The notes beneath the pieces are model-generated. The model was not told where the DNA came from, did not search any database, and saw only the letters and a list, made by a program, of their open reading frames with translations. This document shows, one piece after another, positions 54,889-62,787 of a stretch of DNA of 64,000 nt. Origin of the DNA: Rheinheimera sp. 1928-s (lineage in GTDB: Bacteria; Pseudomonadota; Gammaproteobacteria; Enterobacterales; Alteromonadaceae); assembly GCF_029269265.1 (NCBI RefSeq), contig NZ_JARIXP010000001.1, forward strand, positions 545,305-609,304. The letters are read 5' to 3'. A program made the translations under genes and the position numbers. The first letter of the stretch is position 1. Every line of letters begins with the position of its first letter.

Positions 54889-55905
54889 ATGAAATCTTTT
54901 TCACTGCGCGGCGTATTGCTGTGCTGCGGTTTGGCGACTCTGCTATTCACTACAGGTTGTCAGCGCCAGCAAGAGCAGATCACCTTACGCATGGGCCATT
55001 CACTGGATCAGGAGCATGTGGTTCACAAAGCTATGGTCCATATGGCAGAACGGCTGGAACACTACTCCAAAGGCCAGATGCATATTCAGATTTACAGTGG
55101 TGGGCAGCTTGGTTCAGAACGTGAGCTGATTGAACTGCTGCAGATTGGCAGCCTGGCTTTAACGAAAGTGTCGGCCAGTCCGCTGGAAGGTTTTGTGCCT
55201 AAGATGCAAGTATTCAGTGTGCCTTATGTGTTCAGAGACAGTGCGCATTTATGGGCTGTACTGAATGGTCCCATAGGCCAGGATTTACTCAATTCGATGC
55301 AAAACGCCCGCTTGCATGGTTTAGGTTATTACGACGCGGGCAGCCGCAGTTTTTATACCACCAACAAAGCTGTGCATCAGCCTTCTGATTTAAAAGGTTT
55401 AAAGTTCCGGGTGCCTAATAGCCAAACTGCAGTGCAGATGGTGCAAACCTTAGGTGGCGCTGCGACTCCTGTTGACTGGGGTGAGCTCTATACCGCATTA
55501 CAGCAAGGTGTAGTGGATGGTGCTGAAAACAATCCGCCTAGTTTCTATTTATCCCGTCATTACGAATTATCCAAATACTACAGTCTGGACGAACACACTT
55601 CAGTGCCAGACGTGATTTTAATAAGTTTACCTGTCTGGAAAAGCCTGAATGCGCAGCAGCAAGGCTGGGTGCAACAAGCCATGAATGATTCAGTGCGTTA
55701 TCAGCGCGAGTTGTGGCAAGAGGCCAGTGATGATGCCTTAGCGAAAGTCAAAGCTGCTGGTGTGGAAGTGATTTATCCGGACAAAGCCGCTTTTGCCGAA
55801 GCAGTACAGCCACTGCATCAATCGCTGCAAGGCACGGAAGTGGGCGATTTGATGGCGGAAATTGCGTTGATCCAGGCTGAAACAGCAGGAGCGTCCAATG
55901 ACTAA
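54889..55905 (+). CDS. dctP: TRAP transporter substrate-binding protein DctP
   Basis: A 338-residue periplasmic DctP-type receptor. The N-terminus (about 1-24) is an export signal ending TTGCQRQ; a lipid anchor at that cysteine is possible, though the lipobox is not canonical. The family blocks are LGYYDAGSRSFYT, LKGLKFRVPNSQT and GAENNPPSFYLS, including the Arg that binds the substrate carboxylate (KFRVPN). It lies with kduI/kduD, so the substrate is probably a uronate such as galacturonate or an unsaturated/keto-deoxy uronate. dctQ overlaps by 8 bp. Confidence 0.88.
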   Translation: MKSFSLRGVLLCCGLATLLFTTGCQRQQEQITLRMGHSLDQEHVVHKAMVHMAERLEHYSKGQMHIQIYSGGQLGSERELIELLQIGSLALTKVSASPLEGFVPKMQVFSVPYVFRDSAHLWAVLNGPIGQDLLNSMQNARLHGLGYYDAGSRSFYTTNKAVHQPSDLKGLKFRVPNSQTAVQMVQTLGGAATPVDWGELYTALQQGVVDGAENNPPSFYLSRHYELSKYYSLDEHTSVPDVILISLPVWKSLNAQQQGWVQQAMNDSVRYQRELWQEASDDALAKVKAAGVEVIYPDKAAFAEAVQPLHQSLQGTEVGDLMAEIALIQAETAGASND

Positions 55906-56398
55906 ATTAGTGTTGTGGGTAGATTGGTTGTTAAAGCGCAGTTTAATGCTGCTGATGGCCACCATAGTGCTGGTGGTGTGCTGGCAAGTGTTGTCACGTT
56001 TTTTACTGACCAATCCCAGTTCAATGACCGAAGAAATTGCCCGTTGTTTATTATTGTGGATTGCCATGTTAGGCGCAGCTTATGCCTACCGGACAGGCCA
56101 GCATTTAGGTCTGGATATAGTCACCAGCCGGATGCCATCTTTGTGGCAGCACCGTATCGCTTTTGTGTTAACTGCTGCTGTGGTGGTGTTTGCGTCCATA
56201 GTGATGGTGTGGGGCGGTGGTGAACTGGTGTGGCTCACCTGGGAGCTGAACCAAATGTCAGCAGCACTGGGTATCCGCATGGCCTGGATCTATATGGTCT
56301 TGCCTTTAGCCGGGCTCTTGATCGCTTTTTATGGGGTATGTCAGCTACGTTGTCTGGCGGAAAAGATTCAATTAGTCCCGGCAGAGGAGGCTGAATAA
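55898..56398 (+). CDS. dctQ: TRAP transporter small permease DctQ
   Basis: A 166-residue four-helix membrane subunit of the TRAP transporter. TEEIARCLLLWIAMLGAAYAYR is the typical central block. Its start overlaps the dctP stop by 8 bp and its stop overlaps the dctM ATG (TAATG), so all three are translated together. It joins DctP-delivered substrate uptake to the DctM symporter. Confidence 0.88.
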   Translation: MTKLVLWVDWLLKRSLMLLMATIVLVVCWQVLSRFLLTNPSSMTEEIARCLLLWIAMLGAAYAYRTGQHLGLDIVTSRMPSLWQHRIAFVLTAAVVVFASIVMVWGGGELVWLTWELNQMSAALGIRMAWIYMVLPLAGLLIAFYGVCQLRCLAEKIQLVPAEEAE

Positions 56399-57693
56399 TG
56401 GAATGGTCTGTACTTATTTTAATCTCTGTATTTTTTACCTTGTTGTTACTGAATGTACCTATTTCATTTTGTATTGGTTTAGCCACTTTATGCACCATGT
56501 TGCTGTCGATGGATTTGCTGCCAGCTGTCACTACCCTGGCGCAGCGGATGGCGGGTGGTTTAAATAGCTTTGCCTTACTGGCTATCCCGTTTTTTGTGTT
56601 ATCAGGACTCTTGATGGGGCGGGGCGGTATCGCCAAACGATTAATTGAAGCAGCTATGGCTTTGGTCGGCAGCTTGCCAGGTGGCTTGGCGCTGGTGAAT
56701 GTATTGTCCTGTATGTTATTTGGCGCTATCTCAGGTTCGGCAGTTGCTGCGACTTCTGCTATAGGCAGCTTTATGGTGCCTGAGATGAAAAAGCAGGGCT
56801 ATGATGTCAACTACAGTGCTGCTGTCACTGCCGCGGCTGCGACCACAGGCATGTTAATTCCCCCTAGTAATATTATGATTGTTTACGCCATTGCCAGTGG
56901 TGGTGTGTCTATTGCCGCTTTATTTGTGGCTGGTTATTTACCGGGCATTTTGTTAGGTACTGCTTTAATGCTGGTTTGTGCTGGCTACGCCAAAATGAAA
57001 GGTTATCCGCTGGCGGCCCGCTTGCCTTTGTCTTTAACCTTCAAAAAGCTGGCTGCAGCTATTCCTAGCTTGTTGATGATAGTGCTGGTGATCGGCGGCA
57101 TTATCAGTGGTGCTTTTACTGCGACTGAAGCTGGTGCAATAGCAGTGGTTTATTCATTTATTCTTGCGGTCTGTGTGTATCGCGAAGTGAAAGTGAAAGA
57201 ACTGCCGGCTATTTTACTGAAGTCTGCTGAAACTACAGCCATAGTGATGGCATTAATCGCCACCTCTGCTGCCATGTCCTGGATATTATCCTACGAAAAC
57301 ATTCCGCAAACTGTCAGTCAGGGTTTACTGACCTTAAGTGAAAATCCGCTGCTGATTTTATTGTTAATCAACATTATTTTGTTGGTGGTAGGTGCCTTTA
57401 TGGATATGACGCCAGCAGTGCTGATTTTCACGCCTATCTTCCTGCCAGTGGCGGTGGAGCTGGGTATGAGCCCGCTGCACTTTGGCATTATGATGATTTT
57501 GAACCTGTCTATTGGTTTAGTTTCCCCTCCTGTTGGTAGTGTGTTGTTTGTCGCTTGTGCTGTGGCCAAAACCAAACTGGAAGCATTGATCAAGCCGCTG
57601 CTACCTATGTATCTGGCTATGGTGGTGGTGTTATTGCTGGTGACTTATGTGCCAGCCATCAGTGAATTCTTGCCTAATCTGTTTGGGCTATAG
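56398..57693 (+). CDS. dctM: TRAP transporter large permease DctM
   Basis: A 431-residue sodium-driven permease with about 12 hydrophobic helices. Family blocks are IPFFVLSGLLMGRGGIAKRL, FGAISGSAVAATSAIGSFM and TAAAATTGMLIPPSNIMIVYA. It provides the transport path for the substrate bound by DctP. The IclR gene begins 8 bp downstream with its own AGGAG, so the regulators are likely on the same transcript. Confidence 0.9.
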   Translation: MEWSVLILISVFFTLLLLNVPISFCIGLATLCTMLLSMDLLPAVTTLAQRMAGGLNSFALLAIPFFVLSGLLMGRGGIAKRLIEAAMALVGSLPGGLALVNVLSCMLFGAISGSAVAATSAIGSFMVPEMKKQGYDVNYSAAVTAAAATTGMLIPPSNIMIVYAIASGGVSIAALFVAGYLPGILLGTALMLVCAGYAKMKGYPLAARLPLSLTFKKLAAAIPSLLMIVLVIGGIISGAFTATEAGAIAVVYSFILAVCVYREVKVKELPAILLKSAETTAIVMALIATSAAMSWILSYENIPQTVSQGLLTLSENPLLILLLINIILLVVGAFMDMTPAVLIFTPIFLPVAVELGMSPLHFGIMMILNLSIGLVSPPVGSVLFVACAVAKTKLEALIKPLLPMYLAMVVVLLLVTYVPAISEFLPNLFGL

Positions 57694-57701
57694 GAGCTGT
57701 T

Positions 57702-58478
57702 ATGACCAGTTATTTGATCCCAAATCTTGCCAATGCCTGCCGCATGATGGAGTTAGTGGCGGCATCAGGTTCTGGTTTAACCTTATCCCAGTTGGAACAG
57801 CAACTGCAGGTACCCAGAACCAGTGCTTTTCGTATTTTACAAACCCTTTGTCAGCAGCAAATGTTGTACAAAGAGGGCAAAAAATACCGGGTGGGCAGCA
57901 GTTTATACAAGATGGGGCTGGATTTATTGCAGCACCATCATTTGCATCAGTTGGCTGTGCCTGTGCTGCATAAATTGACGATCAGTACAGGACTCACCAG
58001 CCACCTGGCTTTGCCTCGGCCCGATGGTGCTTTAATAGCCGAAGTCTGTGACAGTCCAAATCCCAGCCATCTGGCAGCCAGACCGGGTTTTTTAGCGGAT
58101 CTGCATTGTTCTGCCGGTGGCAAAGTGTTTTTGGCTTTTAACTACTTTGATCAACTGGCTACTTTACCGGGGTTGCAGCAAATGAGCGCCAGAACAGCAC
58201 AAAGCATTACCGATCTCAATCGCTTGCGGGTAGAATTGCAAAGCGTTTTGGGCCGGGGTTATGCACTGGACGATCAGGAGTATCAAGCCAACGTACGCTG
58301 TATTGCAGTGCCTATCCGCAATGCGCAGGGCATAGTGGTTGCTTCTGTTGGGGTGACAGGTTTAAGCAGTATTTTATGCAAACAACGTCTACCTTTGTTG
58401 GTTGCTGCCGTAAAACAAGCTGCTATCGATATTAGTCTCGCGTGCTACAGGCCTGCTTTGCTGGCCAATGATAAATAA
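57702..58478 (+). CDS. IclR-family regulator (KdgR-like)
   Basis: A 258-residue IclR-type transcription factor: winged helix (about 8-70, LSQLEQQLQVPRTSAFRILQTL) and a C-terminal ligand-binding domain (about 85-250). IclR members of the KdgR type repress pectin genes and respond to 2-keto-3-deoxygluconate. Its place after kduDI-dctPQM suggests that role, but no KdgR-type box was found, so I leave the symbol blank. AGGAG precedes the ATG. A second regulator of a different family follows 12 bp later. Confidence 0.83.
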   Translation: MTSYLIPNLANACRMMELVAASGSGLTLSQLEQQLQVPRTSAFRILQTLCQQQMLYKEGKKYRVGSSLYKMGLDLLQHHHLHQLAVPVLHKLTISTGLTSHLALPRPDGALIAEVCDSPNPSHLAARPGFLADLHCSAGGKVFLAFNYFDQLATLPGLQQMSARTAQSITDLNRLRVELQSVLGRGYALDDQEYQANVRCIAVPIRNAQGIVVASVGVTGLSSILCKQRLPLLVAAVKQAAIDISLACYRPALLANDK

Positions 58479-58490
58479 CAGGACAAGTGG

Positions 58491-59531
58491 ATGATACAAA
58501 AAAGTTCGACCATTAATGATGTAGCCCGTTTGGCTGGTGTGTCCAAGCGCACAGTGTCACGGGTGATTAATGGCTCTTTAAGTGTGGGAGACAGTACCAG
58601 AGTCCGGGTCGAAAAAATTATCGCTGAACTGAATTATTCGCCAAACACTCAGGCTCGTGGCCTGGCCTCAAGCCGCTCGTATTTATTAGGCTTAATTTAC
58701 GACAACCCGGATGCTTTGTATCTGGATGATGTGCAACGTGGTGTGCTGGAGATTTGTTCTACGCTGGGCTACGAGCTGGTGGTGCATCCTTGCCGTTATC
58801 GCAGCGAAACTCTGGTGCAGGATTGTCTGAATTTCATCAACAGATCCAAGCTCGATGGTGTCATTGTGTTACCTCCGGTTTCCGAACTTGAGTCTTTGGC
58901 TGAAGCGCTGAAAAACGCAGGACGGCCTTATGTTCGCCTGACTTCTGTGGCAATAGACGAACCGCAGCATATAGTGGTGTCGGACGACCGCTCTGCTGCT
59001 GCCGAAATGGCGCGTTATTTTGCTCAGTTAGGCCATCAGGACATAGCTTTTATCAGCGGTCCACAGCGTTATAAGTCGTCGACTGAGCGGATGGAAGGGT
59101 TTAAATTGGGTTTATCTGCTTATGGTATAGCCCTGAAAGCCGATCGCATTATGGAAGGTAATAATACCTATGAAACCGGTATTGAATGTGCCCGTAGTTT
59201 GCTAAGCCAAAGCCCTTTACCAACAGCAATTTTTGCCAATAACGATCAAATGGCCGCTGGCGTGCTGAAAGTAGCGCATCAAATGGGGATAGCTATTCCA
59301 CAGCAATTGTCGGTGGCTGGTTTTGATGACAACTTACTGGCGTCCAGAGTAATACCTGCTTTAACTACAATCAGACGTCCGGTACGACAAATGGCGCAGC
59401 TGGCGACCACCAAAATGATTATGGTGATTGAACAAAACGATAAAGCAGCACAACAAGTCGCAGCGAAAGTTGCACCGACTCTGGTTGTGCGGGAATCCAC
59501 AGCCCAGGTTGCAACAGCAGTTTCTTCATAA
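58491..59531 (+). CDS. LacI-family regulator, likely of the paired operators
   Basis: A 346-residue LacI/GalR protein: N-terminal helix-turn-helix (INDVARLAGVSKRTVSRVING, about residues 8-30), hinge helix region (NTQARGLA) and a periplasmic-binding-protein-like sensor domain. LacI members commonly bind palindromes with a CG centre such as ACCGGT; four such sites flank this locus upstream of the TonB receptor and the polygalacturonase, 33 bp apart in each pair, making this protein the best candidate binder. The effector is unknown; a uronate or keto-deoxy sugar is expected. AGGAC lies before the ATG. Confidence 0.87.
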   Translation: MIQKSSTINDVARLAGVSKRTVSRVINGSLSVGDSTRVRVEKIIAELNYSPNTQARGLASSRSYLLGLIYDNPDALYLDDVQRGVLEICSTLGYELVVHPCRYRSETLVQDCLNFINRSKLDGVIVLPPVSELESLAEALKNAGRPYVRLTSVAIDEPQHIVVSDDRSAAAEMARYFAQLGHQDIAFISGPQRYKSSTERMEGFKLGLSAYGIALKADRIMEGNNTYETGIECARSLLSQSPLPTAIFANNDQMAAGVLKVAHQMGIAIPQQLSVAGFDDNLLASRVIPALTTIRRPVRQMAQLATTKMIMVIEQNDKAAQQVAAKVAPTLVVRESTAQVATAVSS

Positions 59532-59624
59532 GTTCAGATGAATTTATAGTTTTTTAGTTTTCCCGGTCAAAAAAATAGAGTAAGGTAACTTTATTAGAAA
59601 AAATGAAACCATCTTTTGACTGGG

Positions 59625-62597
59625 ATGGCGCTGATGTCTATTTTTGCAGAATTTATCAAAATATTACCTAACAAAAACTTCAGTGGCATAGTCACTGTAC
59701 TTCTACTACAGCTTTTTTTGGTTCTGCCATTTTCTGCCACTGCCGCAACAGCGGCTTTAACGGATTACTTTCGCGAAAGCTGGAATACCCGCCAGGGCTT
59801 GCCCCACAACACTATTAACAGTATTAGTCAGACTCCGGATGGTTACCTTTGGTTTGCTACCTGGGAAGGTGTCGCCCGTTACAATGGCCGTGAATTTAAA
59901 GTGTTTGGCCGTGAACAACAAACCGGGTTGCCAGACTCTGGCATCCGGGCTTTGCATCTGGATCCCAAAGGGCGTTTGCTCGTTGGCGGATCCCGTGGTG
60001 GTTTGGCTTTGTTACAGGATCAGCAATGGCGTCCAGTGGATGCCGTATCTTCTTTAGTCAATGAAGTTAGAGGGGATGCCAAAGGACAGCTATGGGTGGG
60101 TACTGAAGGCGGAGGTTTGTTTTGTTTGCAAACGGACGGCTCTCGCCAGCAATGGACGCGGCACCATGGTTTACCCAGCAACACCTTGTACAGCCTGCTG
60201 CATGATGATAACCAAGGGCTCTGGATTGGCACAGCCGAAGGCTTAGCTTATTTGCATCAGGGCAAACTCAGTACTGTGGTCAGTAGCCCAAAACTTCCGG
60301 TGTTCGCTTTGGCTTATTACCAGGGAAAACTTTATCTCGGTACTGAACGTGGCTTGTATCAGCAACAAGAGAACGACTTTGTCTTAGTGCTGCCTGAACT
60401 GCATCAAACCGCCATCTCCAGATTATTAGTCGATCATCAGGGGGATTTATGGATAGGCACAGTCGAAGAGGGCGTGTTTCGCCTGAGTAATTATGGTTTA
60501 GAGCAACTGACAGCGCAGCACGGCATGCCGAATAACAGGGTGCTGGCAATCTATGAAGATAATGAACACAGCATCTGGCTCGGTACCAATGGTGGAGTGT
60601 TCCGTTTACGGGATGCACCTTTCACGACCTTAAGTACTGAACAAGGCCTGCCAGATAATTTTGTCCGCACCGTATTACAGCATTCGGATGGCAGTATCTG
60701 GATTGGCACAGCGCGTGGAGTGGCGCGTTACAAAGACGGCCGATTGCTTGCTGAAACTAATCTGTTGCCGGAGCAGTCGGTGTTAAGTTTAGCTGAAACA
60801 CCAAAGGGAGATGTGCTGATAGGAACCTACTCTTCAGGAGTCTTTCACTATAGCCATGGCACCTTGACCAAATTGCTGGACCGCAATTCAGGTTTATTGT
60901 CCAACGAAGTCAGGGCCATTTTACCTTTGACTGATGGAGATATTTGGCTCGGGACAGCGCAGGGACTCAACCATTATCAGCATCAGCAGATGCGCAGTTA
61001 CACCACTCGCGAGGGCTTGCCTGCAGATTTTGTGATAGCGCTGCACAAAACAAAGGATGTGTTGTGGGTGGGGACTGGCACTGGTGTCACCCGTCTGGTG
61101 AATGGCAAGTTTGAGCCTTTACCTTTGTCGGTTTTAGATCAGGCCGAGTATGCTTTTGACTTTTATGAACAACCTGACAAAAACTTGCTATGGCTTGCGA
61201 CAGACCGGGGCTTGGTGCGTTATCGATTAGATACAGCAGAGTTGGCAATGGTAGGGCGTAAAGCCGGTATGCCTTTTGATAAATTTTTTCAGGTGCAGGC
61301 GGACTTGCATGGCAACTTCTGGTTGAGCAGCAACAGAGGCATTTTACGTATCAACCGTCAGGACGCGAATGCGGTAGCGGACGGCACCTTAGCTAATATT
61401 TCCTTTGATTTGTATGGTGAAAGTGACGGCATGCTCAGTGCGCAAGCCAATGGTGGATCAAACCCTGCTGCTATGATGGCAACGGATGGCGCTTTATGGT
61501 TTGCCACTGCTTCAGGTGTCAGCCGGGTGCAGCCCAGCCGTTTGGCTGCATTTGCTGAAGCTATTCCTCCTGTGGTTCTGGAAGAGCTGCTGGTGAATGG
61601 GGTTGCGAAAAAAATCAGTGGCAGCATTGAATTACCACCGGACAGTGACAGGGTGGAATTGCATTTCGCTGGTTTAGGTTATGTGATGCCGGAACGTATT
61701 CAGTACCGCAGCCGTTTAGTTGGGTTTGATGCTAACTGGCTGGACAGAGGCAAACAGAACTTTGCTGAATACACCAATCTGGCGCCGGGTCGTTATGAAT
61801 TTTTGGTGCAGGCAGCAAATTCGGGTGGTCCTTGGAGTGAAGCTGCCCGCATAGAACTGATTAAACATCCACACTGGTGGCAAACCCGTCATTTCCAGTG
61901 GTTGGGCACCTTATTTACCATAGCAGTGTTGTTGTTGCTGCTGTATTGGCGTATGTCCAGCCTGCGCAATTCAGAGCAGCGTTTAAAGCGTCAGGTTGCA
62001 GAAAAAACGGCAGAACTGCAGCAAAAAGCCAATAGTCTGCAGGCTGCAGATGAAGAAAAATCAGCTTTGTTGGCTCAGTTACACCAGCAGACTTTAGCTT
62101 TGGCTTTGCAAGCCAGGCAGGATGGTTTGACTGGGCTTGCTAATCGCCGTGCTTTTGATGAGGTGCTGAGTAAAGAATTTATGCGTTCACAACGATTAAA
62201 GCAGTCGTTGGCTTTGGCTTTTATCGACATTGATCACTTTAAACAGATCAACGACACCTGGTCTCATAATGCCGGTGATTTGGCATTAGTGGCCATAGCA
62301 GAAAAAATCCGTCAGCACTCCCGCTCCGTCGATTGTGCTGCCCGTTGGGGGGGCGAAGAGTTTGCGTTACTGATGCCATCGACCAGTCTGGAACAAGCAC
62401 AGTTAGTATGTGAACGGTTACGACTGGAGATTATGGCACTGGACTGGCTGGATATAGCCGAAGGTATCAGTATTACCGTCAGTATAGGTATTGCCATCAG
62501 CGACGAGCTGAATGACGCTAAACAACTGCTGTTTTTAGCCGATCAGGCTTTGTATCAGGCCAAACAACAAGGTCGTAATCGCGTCTGTGCAGCCTGA
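59625..62597 (+). CDS. Beta-propeller (Reg_prop/Y_Y_Y) diguanylate cyclase
   Basis: A protein of about 990 residues: signal peptide or first helix (about 20-42), about a dozen propeller repeats of the two-component regulator type, with blades such as GYLWFATWEGVARYNGREF and GSIWIGTARGVARYKDGRL, a Y_Y_Y domain (about 690-760), a transmembrane helix (about 770-790), a coiled coil and a GGDEF domain with GGEEF at about 909-913 and I-site RSVD just before it. The sensor half is that of the Bacteroides polysaccharide hybrid sensors, but the output is c-di-GMP synthesis. The start is uncertain: ATG at 59625 or 59634, neither with a good ribosome binding site. Confidence 0.85.
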   Translation: MALMSIFAEFIKILPNKNFSGIVTVLLLQLFLVLPFSATAATAALTDYFRESWNTRQGLPHNTINSISQTPDGYLWFATWEGVARYNGREFKVFGREQQTGLPDSGIRALHLDPKGRLLVGGSRGGLALLQDQQWRPVDAVSSLVNEVRGDAKGQLWVGTEGGGLFCLQTDGSRQQWTRHHGLPSNTLYSLLHDDNQGLWIGTAEGLAYLHQGKLSTVVSSPKLPVFALAYYQGKLYLGTERGLYQQQENDFVLVLPELHQTAISRLLVDHQGDLWIGTVEEGVFRLSNYGLEQLTAQHGMPNNRVLAIYEDNEHSIWLGTNGGVFRLRDAPFTTLSTEQGLPDNFVRTVLQHSDGSIWIGTARGVARYKDGRLLAETNLLPEQSVLSLAETPKGDVLIGTYSSGVFHYSHGTLTKLLDRNSGLLSNEVRAILPLTDGDIWLGTAQGLNHYQHQQMRSYTTREGLPADFVIALHKTKDVLWVGTGTGVTRLVNGKFEPLPLSVLDQAEYAFDFYEQPDKNLLWLATDRGLVRYRLDTAELAMVGRKAGMPFDKFFQVQADLHGNFWLSSNRGILRINRQDANAVADGTLANISFDLYGESDGMLSAQANGGSNPAAMMATDGALWFATASGVSRVQPSRLAAFAEAIPPVVLEELLVNGVAKKISGSIELPPDSDRVELHFAGLGYVMPERIQYRSRLVGFDANWLDRGKQNFAEYTNLAPGRYEFLVQAANSGGPWSEAARIELIKHPHWWQTRHFQWLGTLFTIAVLLLLLYWRMSSLRNSEQRLKRQVAEKTAELQQKANSLQAADEEKSALLAQLHQQTLALALQARQDGLTGLANRRAFDEVLSKEFMRSQRLKQSLALAFIDIDHFKQINDTWSHNAGDLALVAIAEKIRQHSRSVDCAARWGGEEFALLMPSTSLEQAQLVCERLRLEIMALDWLDIAEGISITVSIGIAISDELNDAKQLLFLADQALYQAKQQGRNRVCAA

Positions 62598-62664
62598 GTT
62601 TAAGGCTTTTCCCTGCCTTTTGGGTTCAATAATGGAATCTTGCCTTTGAAGTTCTCTGACCAGT

Positions 62665-62678
62665 TGCCATCGGTGGCA
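62665..62678. promoter_or_regulatory. LacI-type operator, distal site of the GH28 gene
   Basis: TGCCATCGGTGGCA, arms perfect apart from one centre mismatch; the exact reverse complement of the site at 52800-52813. Confidence 0.68.
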
Positions 62679-62696
62679 AAATTTTTTGTCAATCTC

Positions 62697-62724
62697 TTGC
62701 TACCGGTGGCAAATGCGTTATTAT
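62697..62724 (+). promoter_or_regulatory. Candidate promoter of the GH28 gene
   Basis: TTGCTA (62697-62702) and TATTAT (62719-62724) are separated by 16 bp. The -35 lies inside the proximal operator, so a bound repressor would block polymerase. Confidence 0.5.
62698..62711. promoter_or_regulatory. LacI-type operator, proximal site of the GH28 gene
   Basis: TGCTACCGGTGGCA with a perfect ACCGGT core; its centre lies 33 bp from the distal site and 83 bp before the GH28 ATG. Confidence 0.68.
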
Positions 62725-62743
62725 GCTTTTTAAATAAGCATAA
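62721..62743 (+). repeat. Inverted repeat at the GH28 transcription start region
   Basis: TTATGCTT and AAGCATAA are perfect 8-bp arms around TTTAAAT. The left arm overlaps the candidate -10. It may be an extra regulator site or a 5'-end hairpin. Confidence 0.4.
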
Positions 62744-62787
62744 AGCAGAAGAAAACCCATCGCTTTATGCAGAAAAAGGGAAAACTA

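Noticed and set aside
58112..58124. TGCCGGTGGCAAA inside the IclR gene as a fifth operator
   Set aside because: It lies within coding sequence, the arms do not centre like the 14-bp sites, and no partner sits 33 bp away.
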